This document shows positions 7,664 through 13,169 of a stretch of DNA of 13,732 nucleotides, piece after piece (position 1 is the stretch's first letter; each line of letters opens with the position of its first letter). The translations under genes were made by a program, and so were the position numbers. The notes under the pieces were generated by a model. The model saw only the letters and a program-made list of their open reading frames with translations. It did not search any database and was not told the DNA's origin. The stretch is from JBGSYN01 sp041750975 (lineage in GTDB: Bacteria; Pseudomonadota; Alphaproteobacteria; Geminicoccales; Geminicoccaceae): NCBI GenBank assembly GCA_041750975.1, contig JBGSYN010000155.1, forward strand, positions 1 through 13,732. Direction: 5' to 3'.

Positions 7664-9415
7664 ATGGCAAGCGAGATCAAGGTCCCGGATATCGGCGAGT
7701 TCACCGACGTCGAGATCATCGAGGTGCTGGTCGAGGCGGGTCAGACAGTTGAGGCCGATGATTCCCTGATCACCCTCGAGAGCGACAAGGCGTCGATGGA
7801 CGTCCCGGCACCGCGCGGCGGCACGATCGCCGAGGTGAAGGTCAAGGCGGGCGACCGTGTCTCCGAAGGCGACGTCATCATGATACTCGAGGAGGCCGGC
7901 GAGCAGGCGGCGTCGGAAGAGAAATCCGAAACCGAACCGGAGGAAAAGAAGGAAAAAGCGCCGGCCTCGAAACCCGCGAGCGAGCCTTCCGAGAAAGGCG
8001 ATGTCCATGCCGAGGTCGTCGTCATCGGCGCCGGGCCGGGCGGCTATACCGCGGCCTTCCGGGCGGCCGATCTCGGCCTCAAGACCGTCATCATCGATCC
8101 CCGCGAGACCCTTGGAGGGGTCTGCCTCAATATCGGCTGCATTCCGTCGAAGGCACTGCTGCATGCCGCCAAGGTGATTGCCGATGCCCGGGAGATGAGC
8201 GAGCACGGCCTCGGTTTTGCCAAACCCAAGATCGATCTGGATGAGTTGCGCAGCTGGAAAGATGGGGTCGTCAAGAAGCTGGTCAGCGGGCTCGGCGGCA
8301 TGGCCAAGCAGCGCAAGGTCGAATGGCTCAGGGGTCGCGGCAAATTCACCGGGCCGAACATGATCGAGGTCGAACTGAGCGAGGGCGGCAAGCAGACGGT
8401 GAGCTTCGAGAAGGCGATCATCGCCGCGGGCTCGGAGCCGGTCACGCTCCCCTTCATACCCCACGATGATCCACGGGTGATGGACAGCGAGGGTGCGCTG
8501 GATCTTGAAGAGATCCCGAAGCGTTTTCTGCTGGTCGGCGGCGGCATCATCGGGCTCGAAATGGCCAACGTCTATTCGGAACTCGGCGCGGAAGTCAGCG
8601 TCGTCGAACTGACCGATCAGCTGATCCCGGGCGCCGACAAGGATATCGTGCAGCCGCTCACCAAACGCATCCAGAAGCTCTACAAGAACATCTATCTCAA
8701 GACCAAGGTGACCAACGTCGAGGCCATGAAAAGCGGTCTCAAGGTCAGCTTCGAGGGCGGCAATGCGCCCAAGTCGGAAACCTATGACAGGATCCTCGTG
8801 GCCGTCGGCCGCAAACCCAACGGCAAGCTGGTCGCTGCCGAAAAGGCAGGGGTCGAGGTCGACGAGCGCGGCTTCATCCATGCCAACAAGCAGCAGCGCA
8901 CCAATGTCGAGCATATTTTCGCGATCGGCGATGTCATCGGCCAACCGATGTTGGCGCACAAGGCGACGCATGAAGGCAAGGTCGCGGCCGAGGTCTGTGC
9001 CGGCCACAAGAGCTCGTTCGATGCCAAGGTGATTCCGGCCGTGGCCTATACCGACCCCGAGGTCGCCTGGTGCGGGATTACGGAACACGAGGCCAAGGAC
9101 CAGGGCGTCGACTATGAGAAGGGCGTCTTTCCCTGGGCCGCTTCGGGGCGCGCGCTCGCCATCAACCGGACCGAAGGACTGACCAAGCTGTTGTTCGATC
9201 CGGAAAGCAAACGGGTTATCGGTGCGGGCATTGTCGGGCCGAACGCCGGCGATTTGATCACCGAGGTGGCGCACGCTATCGAAATGGGTGCGGATGCCGA
9301 GGATATCGCTCTGACCATTCACCCCCACCCGACCCTCTCGGAAACGGTGGGGCTGGCGGCTGAGGCCTTCGAGGGCACGATCACCGATCTCTACATGCCG
9401 AAAAAGAAAAAATAG
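7664..9415 (+). CDS. lpdA: Dihydrolipoamide dehydrogenase with N-terminal lipoyl domain (E3)
   Basis: FAD enzyme that reoxidises dihydrolipoyl groups with NAD+. 583 aa, about 110 longer than a plain E3 because a lipoyl domain (about 3-75, Lys42 in SDKAS) and a charged Glu/Lys/Pro linker precede it. FAD-binding GAGPGG starts at Gly122; the redox disulfide is C154-LNIG-C159; the NAD-binding GGGIIGLEMA lies mid-protein; an AIGDV motif marks the second FAD contact; HPHPTLSE carries the active His555 and Glu560 of the dimer interface. The protein ends in four Lys. ATG 7664 is chosen over upstream in-frame codons because it has AAGGA at 7652-7656 and starts exactly at the lipoyl domain; earlier starts would run into the E2 gene. 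Fused lipoyl-E3 proteins are known from Neisseria and other aceE-type operons. Confidence 0.96.
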   Translation: MASEIKVPDIGEFTDVEIIEVLVEAGQTVEADDSLITLESDKASMDVPAPRGGTIAEVKVKAGDRVSEGDVIMILEEAGEQAASEEKSETEPEEKKEKAPASKPASEPSEKGDVHAEVVVIGAGPGGYTAAFRAADLGLKTVIIDPRETLGGVCLNIGCIPSKALLHAAKVIADAREMSEHGLGFAKPKIDLDELRSWKDGVVKKLVSGLGGMAKQRKVEWLRGRGKFTGPNMIEVELSEGGKQTVSFEKAIIAAGSEPVTLPFIPHDDPRVMDSEGALDLEEIPKRFLLVGGGIIGLEMANVYSELGAEVSVVELTDQLIPGADKDIVQPLTKRIQKLYKNIYLKTKVTNVEAMKSGLKVSFEGGNAPKSETYDRILVAVGRKPNGKLVAAEKAGVEVDERGFIHANKQQRTNVEHIFAIGDVIGQPMLAHKATHEGKVAAEVCAGHKSSFDAKVIPAVAYTDPEVAWCGITEHEAKDQGVDYEKGVFPWAASGRALAINRTEGLTKLLFDPESKRVIGAGIVGPNAGDLITEVAHAIEMGADAEDIALTIHPHPTLSETVGLAAEAFEGTITDLYMPKKKK

Positions 9416-9429
9416 GGGCACTCGGCATG

Positions 9430-9463
9430 GCGCATTTTTGCAAGGGTGCTATGCGCGATTTTT
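9430..9463 (+). terminator. Possible weak terminator after the PDH operon
   Basis: GCGCAT (9430-9435) can pair with ATGCGC (9451-9456) across a 15-base loop and is followed by GA and five T. The stem is short and the loop long, so termination may be partial. The T-run also belongs to a repeated ATTTTTGC element of the phasin promoter region. Confidence 0.35.
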
Positions 9464-9464
9464 G

Positions 9465-9475
9465 CTGCAACGCAA
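9465..9475. promoter_or_regulatory. Putative PhaR-type operator, distal
   Basis: CTGCAACGCAA matches the CTGC-N3-GCAG consensus described for the PHA-responsive repressor PhaR of Paracoccus with one mismatch; the core TGC-N3-GCA is 9466-9474. It lies 24 bp upstream of a second TGC-N3-GCA and ahead of a phasin gene, the classical PhaR target. Binding is inferred, not shown. Confidence 0.5.
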
Positions 9476-9486
9476 TAAGATGGTCA

Positions 9487-9514
9487 TTGTGCAGCGCAGC
9501 AAAGTGACTATCTG
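9487..9514 (+). promoter_or_regulatory. Putative phasin promoter with overlapping PhaR-type operator
   Basis: TTGTGC (9487-9492) and TATCTG (9509-9514), 16 bp apart, form a plausible sigma-70-like promoter. The core TGCAGCGCA (9490-9498), inside a larger near-dyad, is a second TGC-N3-GCA site and covers the -35 box, a position where a repressor would block transcription. The start codon is 35 bp further on. Confidence 0.45.
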
Positions 9515-9535
9515 AACTGTGTCACATGAGCACAC

Positions 9536-9541
9536 AGGAGA
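9536..9541 (+). promoter_or_regulatory. Ribosome binding site deciding the phasin start
   Basis: AGGAGA lies 7 bp before ATG 9549. An in-frame GTG at 9519 has no such site and would add ten residues unlike phasins, so ATG 9549 is preferred. Confidence 0.75.
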
Positions 9542-9548
9542 CGTGAAT

Positions 9549-9938
9549 ATGGCCACCAAAACCACCCCCAAGTTCGATTTCGGCAAGTTCGACTTCAGCA
9601 AAGTCGACGTCGAGCAGGTTCTCGCCATGCACAAAGCCAATCTCGGCACGATGTTCGAGGCCCAGAGGGTCATGCTCGATACCGCGCAGACGCTCGCAGC
9701 AGCACAGTTCAACTATTTCCGCGACGCGCTCGGCAATGCGGAATCCATGGCCACGAAGATGGACATGCAGGCCAAGCCCGAGGCTTATGCCGAAGAGACC
9801 AAAGCGGTCGCCGAGAAGGCCATGGCCGTTGCCAAGAATGGCTACGATTTGAGCCTGAAGGCCCAGAACGATGTCGCCGAAATCTTGAGCAAGCGTGTCA
9901 ACGCCAATGTCGAAGAGATGAAGAAGTTCGCCGCCTGA
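9549..9938 (+). CDS. Phasin family protein (polyhydroxyalkanoate granule-associated)
   Basis: 129-aa protein predicted to coat polyhydroxyalkanoate granules and control their size and number. It begins with a Lys/Phe/Asp stretch (KFDFGKFDFSKVDVEQ) followed by amphipathic, mostly helical sequence rich in Ala, Lys, Glu and Met, with the typical phasin core around QRVMLDTAQTLAAAQ and a C-terminal KKFAA. No signal peptide, Cys or membrane segment is seen. The length and layout fit the short alphaproteobacterial phasin class; the gene number (phaP1, phaP2) cannot be told. It has its own promoter region with two PhaR-like sites, and ends 25 bp before a strong hairpin, so it is a monocistronic unit. 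Its position directly behind the PDH operon puts an acetyl-CoA source next to an acetyl-CoA storage gene. Confidence 0.88.
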   Translation: MATKTTPKFDFGKFDFSKVDVEQVLAMHKANLGTMFEAQRVMLDTAQTLAAAQFNYFRDALGNAESMATKMDMQAKPEAYAEETKAVAEKAMAVAKNGYDLSLKAQNDVAEILSKRVNANVEEMKKFAA

Positions 9939-9963
9939 TTCGTCAGCGGATTGGAACTATCGC

Positions 9964-9990
9964 AAAGGCCGGGTCTACCCCGGCCTTTTT
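9964..9990. terminator. Rho-independent terminator between phasin and heme monooxygenase genes
   Basis: AAAGGCCGGG (9964-9973) pairs perfectly with CCCGGCCTTT (9979-9988) around a 5-base loop and runs into a T-tract on the plus strand. It serves the phasin gene. The convergent minus-strand gene stops at 9992, immediately before the same hairpin; there the A-run at 9964-9966 gives only a short U tail, so termination in that direction is probably weaker. Confidence 0.88.
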
Positions 9991-9991
9991 G

Positions 9992-10339
9992 CTATGCGGC
10001 GGCGTTCTCGCCGACATCCCCGGCGTCGCCCTGAAATGACTGCACGGCGTCGAAGCCTTCGAGGACCGGTGGCTCTAGATAGAGTTCCCGATTGGCGCCG
10101 GCATTGCGGTGCGCCTGCCGGAAGGCCTCGGACTTGGTCCAGGCTATAAAGGCGTCATAAGACGCCCAGATCGAGTGCGACGCATAGAGGGTATGGTCTT
10201 CCCCGCTAGCGCCCTTGAGCAGACTGAACTGCTTGAAACCCGGCACGGATCGCAAATGGCTGTCGCGATCCCGCCAGACGCTCTCGAAGTCTGCCTCGAA
10301 CCCCTTGCGGACCCGGAAACGGTTCATCGCGATGTACAT
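9992..10339 (-). CDS. IsdG/HmoA-like heme monooxygenase (ABM-domain protein)
   Basis: 115-aa single ferredoxin-like-fold protein of the antibiotic-biosynthesis-monooxygenase superfamily. From the chosen ATG, Asn6, Trp67 and His77 fall at or within one residue of the Asn7-Trp67-His77 triad of the staphylococcal heme-degrading enzymes IsdG/IsdI, and the WTKSEAFRQAH segment keeps the exact Trp-to-His spacing. The N-terminal NRFRV...GFE and the VPGF loop fit too. Predicted role: oxidative opening of heme with iron release, in the cytoplasm; activity is inferred. ATG 10339 is chosen because GAGGAG (10350-10355, minus strand) precedes it; an in-frame TTG further upstream overlaps that site. The gene converges on the phasin gene and shares its terminator. 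No heme uptake genes or Fur/Irr box could be recognised beside it. Confidence 0.82.
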   Translation of the reverse strand: MYIAMNRFRVRKGFEADFESVWRDRDSHLRSVPGFKQFSLLKGASGEDHTLYASHSIWASYDAFIAWTKSEAFRQAHRNAGANRELYLEPPVLEGFDAVQSFQGDAGDVGENAAA

Positions 10340-10550
10340 TTTCGAGTGGCTCCTCAACGAGATTTTGCAACACAGACTAGCATGCCGGCAGCCGGATCGC
10401 CCACCCGATCATGCCGAAGCAGCGACAATGTGTGACCTGGGCCAGGCGCCGATATCGCCGCCTGTCATCAACCTGTCAAAACCTGGCGTCACGGTAGGGG
10501 CCAATCAATAGGGAATTGCCCAACACCGGCTGCCGCTAGTCGAATCCTTG
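10340..10550. promoter_or_regulatory. Divergent promoter region between heme monooxygenase and HAD genes, with triple CCTG repeat
   Basis: This 211-bp gap must hold promoters for both flanking genes, but no convincing -35/-10 pair is seen for either. It contains a perfect interrupted palindrome CCTGG-G-CCAGG (10436-10446) and three direct repeats: CCTGTCA at 10461 and 10472, and a diverged CCTGGCGTCA at 10482, spaced 11 and 10 bp so that all face the same side of the helix. This layout suits a regulator that binds direct repeats; no regulator can be named. Confidence 0.4.
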
Positions 10551-11465
10551 ATGTCCATCGCCTCTGCAGAGACGGCTATCGAGACCCGCTCGATCGCGTC
10601 GATCGCCCCGCTGGTCGACCTTTATGACGGCTTCATTGTCGACGGCTTCGGCACGCTGCATCACGGCGCCGGTGCGGCGCCGGGTGCCGCCAGGGCACTG
10701 AACAAGTTGGTCGACCTCGGCAAAAAGGTCGTCATCGTCGTCAATTCGAGCCTCGATCATGAAGCCGAGACCAATGAACTGGGCCGGCACGGCGTCGTCC
10801 TCCCCGCCGGCTCGACCATGATCAGCTCGACAGGGCTCGCCAATGAGCTTCTGGCGGATCGCGAACCGCAATCGGCGATGGATCTCGGCCATGCCTGCCT
10901 GGCTCTGGGTTGGTCCATCGATGGCGCCATCGCCTCGAAAATGCCGTTTCGCGTCGTCGACGACCCGTTGCAAGCGGACTTTATTCTGTTGGCCGGCGTC
11001 GATCGCGGAAATGCGGGCATCGAGCGCTGCCGCAGTGTCCTGACGCTCGCGCGGTTGCGCAATCTTCCTCTGGTTTGCAGCAATCCGGATAGTTATGTGC
11101 TCGACGCGGCATGGCTGGATCGCGGCCCCGGCAATCTTGCCAACGACTATGAGCGGGCGGGAGGCCGCGTTCATTGGATCGGCAAGCCGCATCCGGCGAT
11201 CTATCGACAAGCCCTGCAACGGCTCGATCTGCCCCCGGATCGCGTGGTTGCGATCGGCGACGATGTCGATATCGATATCCGGGGAGCAATCGAGGCCGGG
11301 ATCGATACCGCTCTCCTGACAAGCGGAGCCCATCACGATCATTTCTGCGATGCGGCGGGACCCGCGAGTTTGCTCGAAAAGCTGACGCACCTGCTCGAGA
11401 ACGGCTCGATGCGCCACGCCCCGCAATGGCTGCTCCGCGCGTTCGAGATCGAGCGCCTGTCCTAA
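10551..11465 (+). CDS. HAD-superfamily class IIA hydrolase (TIGR01459-like)
   Basis: 304-aa cytoplasmic protein of the haloacid dehalogenase superfamily, NagD-like class IIA. Motif I is DGFGTLHHG with the nucleophile Asp31; the usual second Asp (two residues on, the general acid/base) is Phe33. Related proteins commonly have Trp there (DVWGVLH), so the change belongs to the family and may mean that it is a poor phosphatase. Motif II is VNSS, the motif III Lys is Lys212 in GKPHPAIY, and motif IV is GDDVDIDI with Asp237 and Asp238. A cap domain lies between motifs II and III. I associate this family mainly with alphaproteobacteria; its substrate is unknown to me. ATG 10551 is used, though no clear Shine-Dalgarno precedes it; a TTG directly upstream is the alternative. 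Its TAA overlaps the stop of the convergent hydrolase gene. Confidence 0.85.
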   Translation: MSIASAETAIETRSIASIAPLVDLYDGFIVDGFGTLHHGAGAAPGAARALNKLVDLGKKVVIVVNSSLDHEAETNELGRHGVVLPAGSTMISSTGLANELLADREPQSAMDLGHACLALGWSIDGAIASKMPFRVVDDPLQADFILLAGVDRGNAGIERCRSVLTLARLRNLPLVCSNPDSYVLDAAWLDRGPGNLANDYERAGGRVHWIGKPHPAIYRQALQRLDLPPDRVVAIGDDVDIDIRGAIEAGIDTALLTSGAHHDHFCDAAGPASLLEKLTHLLENGSMRHAPQWLLRAFEIERLS

Positions 11466-12164
11466 TCGAGGGTCTTGGCGAAGAACGCCATCGTACGTTC
11501 GTCGGCCAAGATTGCCTGCGCGTCGGCGCGCCTGCTGCCGAACTCCGTGGCGAAACCGTGATCGACGCCGGGATAGTCGAAGATCGTGACGTTGGGATGA
11601 TCATCCAAGCCTGCGTGCATTCGGGCTTGCGTCGCCTTGTCGACGAAGTGGTCTTCCTGCGGAATGTGCAGCATGACCGGATGCGTGATGGCATCCTTTT
11701 CGCCCAGCAAGCCGTCGATGCCGACGCCATAATAACCGACACTCGCATCGACATCGGTGCGCTGGGCGGTCATGAACGCGAGACGGCCGCCGAGACAATA
11801 GCCGACCACGCCCGACCTTGCCTCCCTGGATCAACCGTGTCCTGGCGACCTTAATAGTCGTCTGGAGGTCCGTGATGCCAAGTTCCTGGTCGAACTTTCC
11901 CATCAGCGCGAATGCGCGCTCGAGTTCGGGCTTCACGTCCGGATCGAGCTCGATTCCGGGTTCGAGCCGCCAGAACAGATCGGGTGCGATCGCAAGGTAG
12001 CCCGCCACCGCCAAGGCATCGCATTTGCGGCGAATACCGGCATTGACCCCGAAGATTTCCTGGATCACGACGATTGCGGCGCGCGGCGTGTCCGCGGGCT
12101 CAGCGCAATAAGCGACGAAGCTTCCTGTGCCATCCATAGAGTCGATGTCGATCACGGTCGTCAC
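11462..12164 (-). pseudogene. Dienelactone hydrolase family protein, broken by a +1 frameshift
   Basis: Two overlapping minus-strand frames together make one dienelactone hydrolase of about 233 aa. The first (from GTG 12164) covers the N-terminal half, with VVIQEIFGVN and APDLFWRLEPG, and reads correctly as far as GGKVG. The second continues with VGYCLGG to the end at TAG 11462-11464. Removing one base from the C-run at 11811-11813 (GGG on the coding strand) restores an unbroken GGKVGVVGYCLGG. The catalytic triad is all in the second part: Cys of GYCLGG, Asp of QEDHF 48 residues on and His of VDHGF 79 residues on, the same spacing as Cys123-Asp171-His202 of the classical enzyme. As read, the first frame would give a protein lacking the triad. 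It may be a true recent mutation or a base-calling error. Its physiological substrate is unknown. Confidence 0.8.
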
Positions 12165-12626
12165 TGTCTCTCTCCTTGCTGCAGTCAGGTCGTAAAACGC
12201 GTCTCTCGACGCGCTATTCAAGCACCCATGACCGGTCCGGGGCTTGAGAAACCTATTCAACGCTCGGTGGCCGCACGAAGCTCCAGTACCGCTTCGGGTG
12301 GACCGGAGCCATCATTTCAAAAAGACCCACCTATCCACCGAACAAAGCGCGTTGGGCCTATGGAACCGATCGAATGCTTTGAGCCCATCCACGACCCTCG
12401 ACGGGCCGCAGCGAACGACGGGGACCAAGATTCGCGACAGCACGTATCAAACCCTCAAAGATTTTGCCCGCGGCTCCTGTCCGTGGGTTTTAGGAGTAGC
12501 CGGCGATCGCTTCGAGCCGCGGATGGTTGTTTCACATCCCGAACGGCGTCATTTCCGTGGTATGGTCGGGGGCCGGATCTTGACGCGTGGCCTTTCACCT
12601 CGCGATCCGTGCACCCGGAGTCCGCC
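12165..12626. other. 462-bp stretch without a supported gene
   Basis: This gap separates the divergent hydrolase and DoxX-like genes. Plus-strand frames are open through most of it, but their translations match nothing I recognise, have no convincing ribosome binding site, and are less biased in codon use than their neighbours. One tight inverted repeat, CGCGTC-TCTC-GACGCG (12198-12213), lies in the expected leader of the hydrolase. I see no tRNA, no recognisable small RNA and no mobile-element end. It may hold promoters for both genes or the remains of a decayed gene. Confidence 0.5.
12172..12176 (-). promoter_or_regulatory. Ribosome binding site deciding a GTG start for the hydrolase
   Basis: On the minus strand AGGAG lies 7 bp before GTG 12164-12162. 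An open frame extends 32 codons further upstream, but that part does not resemble the family and lacks a better site. Confidence 0.65.
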
Positions 12627-13103
12627 ATGCAACTGGATCGTGTGATCACCTCCCCGCTGGCGCAGCGTATTACTCTCCTTGCCCTGCGCGTCACGACCGG
12701 ATTTCTTCTCGTCTGGTTCGGACTGGACAAGGTCGTCACCGGCAGGGCGCCGCTGATGGTCCAGCGCAACGTCGAACTCGGCGACGCGATGGGGACCGGT
12801 ATTGGATTATTTGTGGGCGGGGCCGAGGTCCTGATCGGCGGCCTCTGCGTGATCGGCCTCTGGCGGAGGCTGGCACTGCCGCTCCAGGCTCTGATCAACG
12901 GCGGAACGGCGGCCAGCGTCTGGTGGGCGATCCTCGATCCGTTCCGCTGGTACATCTCGGGCGTCGACCGGATCGTGTTCAACTCGCAAGTCTTCTACCC
13001 GACGAGCATCACCTTTGCTGCCTGTCTCCTGCTCATCGCCTTCCGCCACCACGACACCTTTGCCTTGGACAGAATCCGGCAACGATCGATGGCCAGCGGT
13101 TAA
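12627..13103 (+). CDS. DoxX-like integral membrane protein
   Basis: 158-aa inner-membrane protein with about four hydrophobic segments (roughly 15-37, 57-79, 82-103 and 124-139). It has DoxX-type landmarks: Arg21 in the first helix followed by F-GLDKVV with Gly32 and Lys35, and a second helix with GGAEVLIGG containing Glu67. DoxX-family proteins are widespread and mostly uncharacterised; some have been linked to redox or thiosulfate-quinone functions, and nothing here allows a specific role. ATG 12627 has GGAG at 12617-12620 and the first helix follows soon after; longer in-frame starts exist but add sequence without family resemblance. It converges on the TetR-type regulator gene, ending 66 bp from it, so any regulatory link between the two would not be through a shared promoter. 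Confidence 0.75.
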   Translation: MQLDRVITSPLAQRITLLALRVTTGFLLVWFGLDKVVTGRAPLMVQRNVELGDAMGTGIGLFVGGAEVLIGGLCVIGLWRRLALPLQALINGGTAASVWWAILDPFRWYISGVDRIVFNSQVFYPTSITFAACLLLIAFRHHDTFALDRIRQRSMASG

Positions 13104-13169
13104 CCGTTCGCAAAGTTTGGCGAGCCGGCGAGGGGCACGGTCGTGAATCTGACCTGCGGAAGGCGGTTG

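Noticed and set aside
7595..9421. A 608-codon minus-strand open frame opposite the E3 gene.
   Set aside because: It mirrors a gene with every E3 motif intact; the translation is a low-complexity mix of Asp, Leu, Ala, Gly and Arg without family resemblance.
9558..9608. Repeated Lys-Phe-Asp coding pattern at the start of the phasin gene as a possible tandem repeat.
   Set aside because: Only two imperfect units at the protein level, and the motif is usual in short phasins of this type.
10536..11426. A 296-codon minus-strand open frame opposite the HAD gene.
   Set aside because: The plus-strand frame has all HAD motifs in order; the minus frame has none and no ribosome binding site.
12244..12645. 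A 133-codon plus-strand frame in the gap before the DoxX-like gene.
   Set aside because: No homology recognised, no ribosome binding site, and it runs out of frame into the start of the DoxX-like gene.
13104..13169. A terminator between the convergent DoxX-like and TetR-type genes.
   Set aside because: The 66 bp contain no stable stem followed by a T-run on either strand.
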